Assembly (NCBI RefSeq): GCF_026340975.1
Contig: NZ_JAPEOS010000001.1
Span: 2,006,501-2,070,500 of the forward strand
Source: Streptomyces sp. NBC_01214
GTDB lineage: Bacteria > Actinomycetota > Actinomycetes > Streptomycetales > Streptomycetaceae
DNA length: 64,000 bases
Reading direction: 5' to 3'
The notes beneath the pieces are model-generated. The model worked only from the letters and a program-made list of their open reading frames with translations, had not been told where the DNA came from and searched no databases. Each line of letters starts with the position of its first letter. The first letter of the stretch is position 1. The position numbers and the translations under genes are program-made. Shown one piece after another: positions 52,398 to 60,306 of this stretch.

Positions 52398-52868
52398 GCC
52401 TGACCTCATTCAGTGATCGCGAAGCTTCCGGCGCCGGAATCACAGGGCGCCGAAGAGGCCGCCATTCTTAAAAGGCTCTGAATGGCCTGGCAAGTTTCCG
52501 CTGATCACAAGCCTGGGGCGGTCGGCACGCGGCTTGAAACGGGACCGTGATCGTGCATCATCACGATTTGGTCACTGCCGCAACCGTCTGATGGACGATC
52601 AGAAGCGGCTGTGACCTGGCCGGTCGAGGACGGGTTCACCGGTATCGCATATTCCGTTTCCGGCGGAGAGGGGAATGTCGATTCCAAAAGGGACAAATAT
52701 CGAAATGTCGGCGGGTTAACGCTCCGTCAAGAAGGCCCATCGCCGACGGGCGTACCGTGACGCATGTCACTGTTTCGTGGTCGGGGCAGCGCGCAGCGCC
52801 CGTTTCCCCTCGAGTCGCCCTCGGCCTGCGCCGACGACGTACGGAGGGAAACGGGCGCTGCGATCGAT
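52398..52868. other. 470-base region without a gene
   Basis: Lies between the CAP gene start and the end of the small secreted gene. Part is AT-richer than the surroundings (52420-52700). It holds ATCGTG-CATCAT-CACGAT at 52550-52567, GTGAC-GCAT-GTCAC at 52757-52770 (CRP-like GTGA-N6-TCAC spacing), and a 16-base inverted repeat (separate entry). Open frames here lack coding character. I see no recognisable riboswitch or RNA gene. Confidence 0.55.
52793..52861. repeat. 16-bp perfect inverted repeat around 37 bases
   Basis: GCAGCGCCCGTTTCCC (52793-52808) and GGGAAACGGGCGCTGC (52846-52861) are perfect complements, separated by 37 bases. The right arm ends seven bases from the stop of the small secreted gene, so on the minus strand it may form a large terminator loop; it could also be the remains of a mobile sequence end. 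Confidence 0.7.
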
Positions 52869-53144
52869 CTACCGCGGTTCCAGGGCCGCGGTCCGGCAGG
52901 CGCCGTTCGCGGCGCCACCCGGCACCCCGGCCCCGGTCAGGCCGCTCACGCAGCCCTGGAGATCACCGCTCACGCCCTGCCGGCAGGCCGCCGTGACGGC
53001 GTCGGTGACCTCGGCGCCCGCCTGCGCGGCCATGTTCGTGCAGGCGGGGATGTCCGCGTGGGCGGCGGGGGCGACGAGGGTCGCGCCGGCGAGGGAGAGG
53101 AACAGGCCGGTGAGGACACCGGCGACACGGGTGGACATGTGCAT
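52869..53144 (-). CDS. Small secreted cysteine-containing protein
   Basis: A 91-residue protein with a typical Sec signal (MSTRVAGVLTGLFLSLAGATLVAPAAHA), leaving a mature part of about 62 residues. That part has four cysteines (ACTNM, TAACRQG, LQGCVSG, NGACRTA) that could form two disulphides. I recognise no family. ATG 53144 (MHMSTRV) or ATG 53138 are both possible starts, each with a weak ribosome site. The gene stands apart from neighbours and may have a secreted signalling or structural role, which cannot be said from sequence. Confidence 0.65.
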   Translation of the reverse strand: MHMSTRVAGVLTGLFLSLAGATLVAPAAHADIPACTNMAAQAGAEVTDAVTAACRQGVSGDLQGCVSGLTGAGVPGGAANGACRTAALEPR

Positions 53145-53557
53145 GGGGACGTACCTGCTCTCCGAATTCGTCGCCGGCGGGTCCGGTCTCCCCGTACCGG
53201 ACCGCTCGGCAGGGCTGCTTCCCCCTCGGCCGGTGCCGGATCGGCTTGTGCTGCTGCCTCGCGTCGGGGGTCGTGGGAAGCCGCCCATGGCACCCGCCTC
53301 TCGGGTCGGGGTGCTGCGCGGCTTGTGCGGGCGCGTGCACCGCCGCAGGCAGCTGCGGGGGCGCGCGCCTCCTCCCACCGTACGACTGGTGGCACGTCCC
53401 CACGACCGGGCGCCCGCGCGTGCGGCATCGGCGAAGGTGTGCGTGGCGCGTGGAACGGGGTGCGGGGCGGCTCTGAGGACGTGTGCCGCCGAGCCGCTGC
53501 GCGCATGCGGGGGCCGGGCCGGGCGCGCTGCACGGAGTCGCAGCCCTCCGCGTGCGG
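53145..53557. other. 413-base gene-poor stretch
   Basis: Between the small secreted gene and the hypothetical at 53558. Very GC-rich with several cysteine-rich open frames on the plus strand (53246-53476) that have no ribosome site, no family resemblance and no clear codon-position bias. I see no gene, RNA or repeat worth naming. It would hold the promoter of the 91-residue gene. Confidence 0.5.
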
Positions 53558-54043
53558 TCAGTACGGTGAACCGGGCCCAGGGGTCGTAGGGGTCGCGGGT
53601 TCTGCCAGATCCGGCGTGGCCAAGAGCATGGCCCCGATCTCCGCATCGCCTTCGTCGGCCGCCCATGCACGCAGGGACCGGAGCACGGCGTTGATGCTTT
53701 CGACGACATCGCGGAGCGGTGTCGTGGTGTCGGCGAGCACAGTGGGATTCGCCTCGTCCCGGTCGCACACGCCCGCCACCCGGACCAGACGCGGGCTGCC
53801 CGGTGCAGCGGCAACCGGGATCATCTTGACGAAGTACGAGCCGTCGAAGAAGTAGGCGTCCCGCGTCTCTCCCTTCAGCACCCCCTGCACGGCCGTGTGG
53901 AGCGAGCCGAAGACCGAGAGGGGGCTGTCGTGCCAACCGGACTCGGGGAAGTCAGTACCTCCCAGCCTCAGCCACACCACTCCAGCCGCGAACAACGGTC
54001 CCCGTACTTCCAGTGTCTCGACGGGGAGATTCAACTCGAACAC
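53558..54043 (-). CDS. Hypothetical acidic protein
   Basis: A 161-residue soluble protein with a mainly beta pattern (FELNLPVETLEVRGPLFAAGVVWLRLGGTDFPESGWHDSPLSVFGSLHTAVQGVL) and a helical end (LRDVVESINAVLRSLRAWAADE). It resembles small hypothetical or immunity-type proteins found scattered in Streptomyces, but I cannot place it. ATG 54043; lower GC than the flanks. Divergent from the DLH-like gene at 54177. Confidence 0.7.
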   Translation of the reverse strand: MFELNLPVETLEVRGPLFAAGVVWLRLGGTDFPESGWHDSPLSVFGSLHTAVQGVLKGETRDAYFFDGSYFVKMIPVAAAPGSPRLVRVAGVCDRDEANPTVLADTTTPLRDVVESINAVLRSLRAWAADEGDAEIGAMLLATPDLAEPATPTTPGPGSPY

Positions 54044-54176
54044 GCTTCACGGCCTCCCTCAAGCCAACCCGACATCGCACGCCACACTAAGAAGCGGTTG
54101 GTACCGGACCTGGCCACTGTCCGCCAGCGGTGAACACCCGTCCGAGCGAACGTGCCGGTCACTACAGTCCAGTCGC

Positions 54177-54902
54177 ATGACGACGGTCACCACGCGTGCA
54201 GTGGAGTATCCAGCCGACAACCTGACGATGATCGGACACCTCGCGCTCCCGGCCGGTGCCGATCGCCGGCCCGCAGTCCTGATCGGACCCGAGGGGATGG
54301 GACTCAGCGACGTCGAGCGCCGCCGGGCCGAGGCCCTGGCGGAGCTCGGGTACGTGGCACTGGCCTTTGACCTACACGGCGGGCGCTATCTGAGCGATCC
54401 CGAGGAGATGCTGGCCCGTTGCCTGCCGCTGCTCGCCGATCCCGACCGGATGCGGTGCATCGGCCACGCGGCGCTTGACGTGTTGCGCGCCGAACCGCGG
54501 GCCGACCTCGACCGCATTGCGGCCATCGGTTACGGCACCGGGGGCGCCATCGCGTTGGAACTCGGGCGCGACGGCGTCGACCTGCGCGCGATCGGGACGG
54601 TCAATGCACTGACCACGGGTCGACCGGACGAGGCGGCACGCATTCGCTGCCCTGTGTGGGCCGGAGTCGGTTCGGAAGACCCGATCATGCCGCCCGCGCA
54701 ACGGGAGGCGTTCACCGCCGAGATGCAGGCCGCAGGCGTCGACTGGCGCCTCACGGTCTACGGCGGAGCCCTGCACGCCTTCCACCACCCGCCGGTCGAC
54801 CACGCCGCGCCCCCCGGAGTCGGCTACCACCCGCGGCACGCACAGCGAGCTTGGCGCGACATCGTCGACCTGCTCGCCGAGTGCCTACCCGTAACGCAGT
54901 GA
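54177..54902 (+). CDS. Dienelactone-hydrolase-like protein with nucleophile replaced
   Basis: A 241-residue alpha/beta-hydrolase of the dienelactone hydrolase family. The fold signatures are present: PAVLIGPEGMGLSDVERRRAEALAELGYVALAFDLHGG, then ELGRDGVDLRAIGTVNAL, GSEDPIMPPAQ (acid) and ALHAFHHP (His). But the nucleophile elbow reads IGYGTGG (residues 117-123), with Gly120 where Cys or Ser stands in active members. GGC for Gly is one base from TGC for Cys. It is either inactive, non-hydrolytic, or uses another residue. ATG 54177. Confidence 0.85.
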   Translation: MTTVTTRAVEYPADNLTMIGHLALPAGADRRPAVLIGPEGMGLSDVERRRAEALAELGYVALAFDLHGGRYLSDPEEMLARCLPLLADPDRMRCIGHAALDVLRAEPRADLDRIAAIGYGTGGAIALELGRDGVDLRAIGTVNALTTGRPDEAARIRCPVWAGVGSEDPIMPPAQREAFTAEMQAAGVDWRLTVYGGALHAFHHPPVDHAAPPGVGYHPRHAQRAWRDIVDLLAECLPVTQ

Positions 54903-55102
54903 TGCGGTAGGCCACTGACGCTCACTCATGCCCGCCATCCTCTTCTTCGTCCAGCTCCGCGCGGCCGGGTCACGTCACGCAGCGGGCGCAGGGGTCCTGC
55001 GGCCGGGACCTGGGCGGCTCCGGCCGGCCGGGACCACTGCGTATCCGTCAGATCTCCACGTGCCACCCGGTGATCACCGCAGTCCGTGATCTACTCCTGG
55101 GC

Positions 55103-55423
55103 ATGGTGCCGACGAACCACTGCTGCGAGGTGATGAGCCGCCGCGTGAACGTGCGCTGTGACCAGCACGACGACCCCTTCGCCTGCCCGGACGCGCTGAT
55201 CGCCTTCAGTGCCAAGTTCCAGGAGTACGGGCTGATCATCCACGACGGCGGCACGTCGAGCATCACCGTCGGGTTCTGTCCCTGGTGCGGACGGCGTCTC
55301 CCCGAGTCACAGCGGGACCGATGGTTCGACGAGCTGGAACGCCGTGGGATTGATCCGTGGGAGGACGAAGTCCCTGCCGAGTTCCAGGACGACCGCTGGC
55401 TCGCCGCCCTGCCTCGGGACTGA
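55103..55423 (+). CDS. Small Cys/His-rich protein, DUF6980-like
   Basis: A 106-residue soluble protein with VPTNHCCEVMSRRVNVRCDQH at the start and FCPWCGRRLPESQRDRWFDELE near the end, plus the core YGLIIHDGGTSSITVGFCPWCG. The Cys-x2-Cys and His residues look like a zinc ribbon. This layout matches what I recall of the DUF6980 family, a moderate call. ATG 55103 is chosen; GTG 55070 would add 11 residues. No operon partner: the gene lies 200 bases after the DLH-like gene and 106 bases before the next. Confidence 0.75.
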   Translation: MVPTNHCCEVMSRRVNVRCDQHDDPFACPDALIAFSAKFQEYGLIIHDGGTSSITVGFCPWCGRRLPESQRDRWFDELERRGIDPWEDEVPAEFQDDRWLAALPRD

Positions 55424-55529
55424 CCAACCGACAGCCCCTCGCGTCACTTCCGATACACGCCCTGAGGACATCCCAGTTGGGGGCCTAAATCGAATGCGAG
55501 AGTTTCGGTCCGGGTGGTACAAGGTCTGG

Positions 55530-56294
55530 GTGACTGAGCATCTCTACTTCCCCACCCTGCTGCGGATGATCGACGAGCGTTCCGCCGCGTTCCGCGCCGC
55601 CGTCGCCGCGGCCCCCAGCCTCGACGCCGACGTCCCGTCCTGCCCGGGCTGGACGCTGTACGACCTGGCGAACCACCTCAGTGAGGGGGACCGCTTCTGG
55701 GCCCACATCGTGCGGAACACCGCGCCGGGCGACGAGCGGCCGAGCAAGGACGGACTGGCGGCGCCCAGGGAGCGCGAGGCCCTCATATCCTGGCTGGCCG
55801 ACTCGACGGAGCAGCTGCTCACTACTCTGCGCGAGGCCGGCCCGGACCGGGGCTGCTGGGCCTGGTGGGAGCCGCTGGCCTCGCCGCACACGGTGGCCGC
55901 CGTGGCCCGCCGCCGCGTCCCGGAGTCGCTGATCCACACCTACGACGCCCAGTTGGCCTCCGGTAACCCGCAGGAGCTGCCGACGACCGAGGCGGCCGAC
56001 GCCATCGAGGAGTTCCTCGCCACCGTCTGCACCGGCACGGTCCCGTGGCCGGGCGAGCCCGCGACCATGGACTACCACGCAGCCGAGGCCGGCTCCTGGC
56101 GCCAGACGGTGGACGCCGCCGGTTCCCGCTTCACCCGCCTCACCGCGGCGGAGGCCGCCGAGAGCAAGCCCACCGCCGCCATCTACGGCACGGCGAGCGA
56201 GATGGCCCTACTCATGTACATGCGCATCCCGGCCGGCTCGCTGCGGATGGAGGGCGACGCCGACCTGCTCCAGCAGCTGCAGAACTGGGGCTAA
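55530..56294 (+). CDS. Mycothiol-dependent maleylpyruvate-isomerase-family protein
   Basis: A 254-residue protein of the maleylpyruvate isomerase (DinB-like, mycothiol-using) family. It opens VTEHLYFPTLLRMIDERSAAFRAAV and has DADVPSCPGWTLYDLANHLSEGDRFWAHIV, which carries the family metal-binding His, then RVPESLIHTYDAQLASG with the second His, and a C-terminal domain that includes AEAAESKPTAAIYGTASEMALLMYMRI. Many members transfer mycothiol rather than isomerise maleylpyruvate. GTG 55530 starts the family exactly; ATG 55494 would add 12 residues. Cytoplasmic; substrate unknown. Confidence 0.88.
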   Translation: MTEHLYFPTLLRMIDERSAAFRAAVAAAPSLDADVPSCPGWTLYDLANHLSEGDRFWAHIVRNTAPGDERPSKDGLAAPREREALISWLADSTEQLLTTLREAGPDRGCWAWWEPLASPHTVAAVARRRVPESLIHTYDAQLASGNPQELPTTEAADAIEEFLATVCTGTVPWPGEPATMDYHAAEAGSWRQTVDAAGSRFTRLTAAEAAESKPTAAIYGTASEMALLMYMRIPAGSLRMEGDADLLQQLQNWG

Positions 56295-56376
56295 GAGAAC
56301 ACCTCGTTCGGAGAGTCTGCGGGTGCAGATGATGGCTGCGGTCTCGATCCCGAAGGCCCCTTACCAGGGGAACGAC

Positions 56377-57249
56377 CTACGCGGCTGTCGCCGCCGTGGC
56401 CGGTGGTGGGGTGCAGCCGCGGCAGAGGCCCGAGGTGGGGGAGCGGAAGGCCAGGTCGCACTTCTCGCAGGTGCGGAGCGGATGGACCTCGCGGTCGGGG
56501 AGTACGGGGTGTGCCGCCCAGGGGTCCGGGAGGCGGGGCGGGAGTTGTTCGCGCAGGCGGTGGGCGAGCAGCCCGGCCGGGGAGTGGATCACCGTCGGTG
56601 GCAGCCCGCGCGTCAGGGCGGCGGTGACGGCGCCCGGCACGAGCCCGCGCTCCAGCCATACGGCTGCGACGGGCGCCATCCGCACCGTGTCGCGCTCGGA
56701 GAGCGCCAGCCGGGGATCACGCAGCCGCAGCCGGGCCAGTAGCTCCCGTGCCCGGAGCTCGACCTCCGGGACGTCTGCCGGGGCGTCTGCCGGGGCCTCG
56801 TCCGGGGCGGGTTCGGGAGCAGGCTCCGGGGCGGGGGCCGGGGCCGGCGCCGGGGTCGGGGCTGGGGAGGATTGCGGCTCGCGGCGCTCGCGGGTCGTTT
56901 CCGCCGACCTGGCGGGCGGGTTGTTGTACGAGACCGTGCAGGTCACGACACGCCCGGACGGGAGCCGCTCCTGGAAACGGGCCAGGTAGCCGTGCGCCTC
57001 CAGCTCGCGCAGGGCGGCGGCGATGCGGACCTCGCCCTCCGGGAAGCGTTCGGCCAGGGCCTTGATGGTCACCTTGCGGCCGGTGGGCAGCGACTGGATG
57101 TGCGTGGCCAGCCCGATCGCCGTCATGCTCAGCTCGCGGTGCTGGGCGAGATGGTTGCCGATCTTGACGTAGCCGCGACGGTGTTCGTGGTTGATGTGCC
57201 GGATGCCCGACGGGACGCGCGCAGGGGCGCTAAGCTGCTGGTCAGCCAT
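56377..57249 (-). CDS. Winged-helix protein with C-terminal zinc ribbon
   Basis: A 290-residue protein. The N-terminal 100 residues form a helix-turn-helix/winged-helix (YVKIGNHLAQHRELSMTAIGLATHIQSLPTGRKVTIKALAERFPEGEVRIAAALRELEAHGYL). A Pro/Ala/Glu tract follows, then a helical middle (ALSERDTVRMAPVAAVWLERGLVPGAVTAALTRGLP) and a C-terminal CEKCDLAFRSPTSGLCRGC zinc-ribbon-like pair. Such proteins are common in Streptomyces and probably bind DNA. ATG 57249 lacks a strong ribosome site. It lies downstream of the ATPase gene on the same strand. Confidence 0.82.
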   Translation of the reverse strand: MADQQLSAPARVPSGIRHINHEHRRGYVKIGNHLAQHRELSMTAIGLATHIQSLPTGRKVTIKALAERFPEGEVRIAAALRELEAHGYLARFQERLPSGRVVTCTVSYNNPPARSAETTRERREPQSSPAPTPAPAPAPAPEPAPEPAPDEAPADAPADVPEVELRARELLARLRLRDPRLALSERDTVRMAPVAAVWLERGLVPGAVTAALTRGLPPTVIHSPAGLLAHRLREQLPPRLPDPWAAHPVLPDREVHPLRTCEKCDLAFRSPTSGLCRGCTPPPATAATAA

Positions 57250-57381
57250 GGGGAAGGTCTGGTCTTCCGCTGTGGTCAGGCCCTCGCTCGGGATGCCAGT
57301 CCCGTACGAGGGCCGTACGCGTTTATGGGGTTGTCGGGAGTCAGAGTGCCCGGCGAATTGTCATATGCGCCAGCCAGGTTG

Positions 57382-57404
57382 GGGTGATTCACCCGACTGG
57401 GTGA
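57382..57404. promoter_or_regulatory. Overlapping alternative hairpins before the winged-helix gene
   Basis: GGGTGA (57382-57387), TCACCC (57389-57394) and GGGTGA (57399-57404) lie in a row. The central TCACCC can pair with either flank, giving two mutually exclusive stems between the ATPase stop (57454) and the winged-helix start (57249). It could be a simple terminator or an attenuator. Confidence 0.45.
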
Positions 57405-57453
57405 GAGGGGAGGGGGAGGTATGGAGAGGTCCTTTCCCCCGGTTATTTGTTCT

Positions 57454-57930
57454 TTAGGCATCGTGCGCGACCGGTAGCCGATCCACCGGAACGTGGAAAC
57501 CTCGATCCGGTGAAATCGGACTCCCCAAATCCATTTCCGCCCATACGGTTTTCAGTGGCGCGGGACCGTGATCGACTCCCCAGCGTGCGGCGAACGCGGC
57601 GACCAGGACCAGCCCCCGTCCCGATTCCGCCCCCAGCGACGCTGGCGCTGCGGGCGGTGTGAACTCCCGCCTGGTGTCGGACACTTCGATACGCAGCGTA
57701 GGCCCGTCCGTGATCCGCAACGCGAGCCGGAAGTTCCGCCCCGGTACGCGGCCGTGGGTCACGGCGTTCGCGGCGAGCTCGGCGACGACCTGCGCGGCGT
57801 CCTCGAACGGAAGTCCTTGTTCGGTGAGTTGGTTGACCGTGAGGGTGCGTGCGGCGCGTGCTCCGCGGGGGGTGGACGGGAGCGTGGCGACGAGGCAGGT
57901 TTCCTGATTCACGTGACTCAGCGTGGCCAT
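57454..57930 (-). CDS. HATPase-fold anti-sigma-type ATP-binding protein
   Basis: A 158-residue protein of the HATPase_c_2 family, related to anti-sigma-factor kinases such as RsbW and SpoIIAB. The N-box AAQVVAELAANAVTHGR is present, and the D-box and G-boxes are read as LRIEVSDTRREF and SGRGLVLVAAFAARWG. ATG 57930 is chosen because the 76 residues upstream in the same frame overlap the divergent XRE gene and lack family signal. These ATPases often accompany XRE-DUF5753 and DUF397 genes in Streptomyces (whiJ-type loci), as here, and probably act in developmental or stress signalling. Confidence 0.87.
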   Translation of the reverse strand: MATLSHVNQETCLVATLPSTPRGARAARTLTVNQLTEQGLPFEDAAQVVAELAANAVTHGRVPGRNFRLALRITDGPTLRIEVSDTRREFTPPAAPASLGAESGRGLVLVAAFAARWGVDHGPAPLKTVWAEMDLGSPISPDRGFHVPVDRLPVAHDA

Positions 57931-58021
57931 CCGTGCGTAACCTGAACAGAGTTGAGGGCGCTGTGTACGACGGCTGTCCAAGGTCGTCTCGTCGTGTCCT
58001 CCCGGTCCCGCGGAGGTGGCA

Positions 58022-58879
58022 GTGAGCACGGACGGCACGGACGGCATGGACGAGTCGAGCTGGGAACTCGACCCGGAGGACGAATCCGGGGCGGTCATCG
58101 CCGCGGTGGGACGCCAGTTGAAAATGTGGCGAGAGGCGAGCGGGCTCGACCGTTCCAAGTTCGGTGAACGGATGGGTTACGGCGCCAATCTGATCTACAA
58201 GATCGAGCGAGGTGCGCGCATTCCGCGTCCGGAGTTCTTGGACAAGGCGGACGAGGTCCTGGGGGCGGGTGGGAAAATCGCCGCCATGAAGGAGGACATT
58301 CAGCGGGCGCGGTATCCGAAGAAGGTTCGGGATCTGGCCAAGCTCGAATCCGAGGCGGTTGAGCTGGGTGCCTACGGGAACCACAATCTGCACGGGTTGC
58401 TTCAGACCGAGGAGTACACGCGGGCGCTGTACGAAATGCGGAGGCCTGCCTACTCGGCGGACGAGGTGGAACGGTACGTCGCAGCTCGAATGGCTCGGCA
58501 GGAGATCTTCCATCGACAGCCGTCACCCGCACTGACCTTCGTCTTGGAACAGGTCACGCTGGAGCGAACGATCGGTGGGCGAGACGTACTTCGCAGGCAG
58601 TTGGAGCACCTGCTCGATGTCGGCCGACTGCGTAACGTCGAGATCCAGGTGATGCCGACGGATTCCGAGGACCATGCAGGCATGGGAGGCCACCTTCAGG
58701 TGGTGAAGATGCGGGACGGTTCGGCGGTCGGGTACGTCGAGGCGCAGCTGCCGAGCCGCTTGATCACCGACGCCACCGACATCCAACTGCTCGAACTCCG
58801 TTATGGGATCATCCGTTCACAGGCCCTCAGCCCACGGCAGTCGAGAGCCTTCATCGAGAAAGTGCTGGGAGAGACATGA
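58022..58879 (+). CDS. XRE-family regulator with DUF5753 domain (whiJ-type)
   Basis: A 285-residue DNA-binding protein. An N-terminal helix-turn-helix (about 25-85; VGRQLKMWREASGLDRSKFGERMGYGANLIYKIERGARIP) is followed by a DUF5753 effector-type domain (HNLHGLLQTEEYTRALYEMRRP, then LTFVLEQVTLERTIGGRDVLRRQLEHLL, and TDATDIQLLELRYGIIRSQAL). GTG 58022 has GGAGG five bases before it; GTG 58016 is closer and less likely. Divergent from the ATPase and coupled by ATGA to the DUF397 gene. In characterised whiJ-type pairs the regulator and its DUF397 partner control development. Confidence 0.92.
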   Translation: MSTDGTDGMDESSWELDPEDESGAVIAAVGRQLKMWREASGLDRSKFGERMGYGANLIYKIERGARIPRPEFLDKADEVLGAGGKIAAMKEDIQRARYPKKVRDLAKLESEAVELGAYGNHNLHGLLQTEEYTRALYEMRRPAYSADEVERYVAARMARQEIFHRQPSPALTFVLEQVTLERTIGGRDVLRRQLEHLLDVGRLRNVEIQVMPTDSEDHAGMGGHLQVVKMRDGSAVGYVEAQLPSRLITDATDIQLLELRYGIIRSQALSPRQSRAFIEKVLGET

Positions 58880-59082
58880 GCATCAGGCCCTCGGTCGGCG
58901 ACCCTTCCGCACTGGAGTGGGTGAAGAGCAGTTACAGCGCCAGCGACAGCAACGAGTGCGTCGAGGTCGCCCACACCCCCGGCACCGTCCTCGTCCGGGA
59001 CTCCAAGCGGCCGGACGACGCCCGACTCGCGGTCACCCCGGCCGCCTGGAGCGGCTTCGTCGCCCACGCCGTCGCCTCGTGA
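58876..59082 (+). CDS. DUF397 small protein
   Basis: A 68-residue protein with the DUF397 core: LEWVKSSYSASDSNECVEVAHTPGTVLVRDSKRPDDARLAVTPAAWSGFVAHA. Start ATG 58876 overlaps the XRE stop in ATGA. DUF397 proteins are the partners of XRE-DUF5753 regulators and, by genetic evidence from whiJ-type loci, modulate them. Its own stop overlaps the next start (GTGA), so three genes are coupled. Confidence 0.93.
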   Translation: MSIRPSVGDPSALEWVKSSYSASDSNECVEVAHTPGTVLVRDSKRPDDARLAVTPAAWSGFVAHAVAS

Positions 59083-60263
59083 GACGGGTGGATTCCGCCG
59101 TCGAGGCCGTGCACCGGTACCGGCGGCCGGAGCCGGCGTGCTGGGACGCCGTGGTCGAAGCGGTCCGTTCCGAAGCGTCGAGCTACGACGCCGACCACGC
59201 GTTGATCCAGGCGGGCCGGGCCGTCGTCCGGCATGCCGACCGGATCGCCGACGACCTCCGCCGTCACCAGGGGTCGTTCGGGACCGCCGTCGGCCACGGC
59301 GTGGAGGTGCGCGCCCTGGCCCTCGCCGGGATGGGCGACCTGCGCGCGTTGCCGGCCCTGCACAGCCTCGGTAAGCACGGCGGCCTTCCCACCCAGCGAC
59401 CGCAGGCCCGGATTCTGGCCGAGCTGCCCGCGGCAGGGCTGGTTCCCACGATGCGGGCCACGTTGCAGAAGGGCCGCTACCGGGCGGAAGCCACCCTCGA
59501 AGTGCTCTCGGCCTGGGGACCCGGTGCCGCGCCCGCCGTGCCCGAGGTGACCCGGTTCCTGGACACCGAGTACGCCTACGACGCCCTGCGCGTCCTCGGT
59601 CGGATCGGGCCCGCCGCGGCCGGGACGGCGAACCGGCTGGTCGACTTCGTCACCGGTCGTGACCCGCGCGCCGGCCGGCACCACGCGCGCCGCGCCGCCT
59701 GGGCGCACTGGCGGGTCACCGGCGATCCCACCCTCGCCCTCGACGCGTGCGGAGCAGCGGTACGGTCCGGGACGGCGAGCCACGGCCTGCCCTTCCTCGC
59801 CGATCTCGGCCCGCTGGCCGCGGCCCACGCGGACACGGTGCGCGGCCTGTTGGACTCGCCCGGAGCCTGGACCCGGGTGGCCGCCGCGCACGCGTACTGG
59901 CGGATCACCGGGGACCCGGAGCCCGCCGTACCCGTCCTGCTGGCGGAGGTGGACCCGGCCTGGGCGGGGCACCCGGCCGTGCCGGTGCAGGAGGCCGTCC
60001 GCCGCCTCGGGGAGATCGGCGCCCCGGCCGCCGTCGCGGCGCCCCTGCTGGGCCGGATCCTGGCGCAGGAGGAACGGCTCGGCCATCCCTTCGAGCGGAT
60101 ACGGATCCTGGCGGACGGCGCCTACGTCCGCACCCTCACCGAGGCTCTGGAACGGATCGCTCCGGGCGCCGCGGTAGGCCCCGTACCGGCTCCCTCCAAG
60201 GAGCTCGTACCCCTGCCGGCTCCCGCACGAAGGCGGATCTTCGGGTTCGGACGCCCGATCTGA
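59079..60263 (+). CDS. HEAT-repeat-type alpha-solenoid protein, coupled to DUF397
   Basis: A 394-residue protein with many helix pairs of HEAT/PBS-lyase type (for example VEVRALALAGMGDLRALPALHSLG, EATLEVLSAWGPGAAPAVPEVTRFL, AVPVLLAEVDPAWAGHPAVPVQEAVRRLGEIGAPAAVAAPLLGRIL). No catalytic motif is seen, so a protein-binding scaffold is expected. GTG 59079 overlaps the DUF397 stop as GTGA, which supports the start, and places it in one operon with XRE and DUF397. A HEAT gene in a whiJ-type operon is not part of the usual set I know. Confidence 0.78.
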   Translation: MRRVDSAVEAVHRYRRPEPACWDAVVEAVRSEASSYDADHALIQAGRAVVRHADRIADDLRRHQGSFGTAVGHGVEVRALALAGMGDLRALPALHSLGKHGGLPTQRPQARILAELPAAGLVPTMRATLQKGRYRAEATLEVLSAWGPGAAPAVPEVTRFLDTEYAYDALRVLGRIGPAAAGTANRLVDFVTGRDPRAGRHHARRAAWAHWRVTGDPTLALDACGAAVRSGTASHGLPFLADLGPLAAAHADTVRGLLDSPGAWTRVAAAHAYWRITGDPEPAVPVLLAEVDPAWAGHPAVPVQEAVRRLGEIGAPAAVAAPLLGRILAQEERLGHPFERIRILADGAYVRTLTEALERIAPGAAVGPVPAPSKELVPLPAPARRRIFGFGRPI

Positions 60264-60306
60264 GATTCCCAAGTGCCCGGGAACGCGGCGGGGTTACGGT
60301 GAGGGC

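Noticed and set aside
52398..52868. Cyclic-di-AMP or other riboswitch before the CAP-domain gene
   Set aside because: Such riboswitches occur before secreted wall-acting genes, but I cannot find the conserved core motifs.
53246..53476. Cysteine-rich plus-strand peptide
   Set aside because: No ribosome site, no signal peptide or homology, and composition that fits a chance frame.
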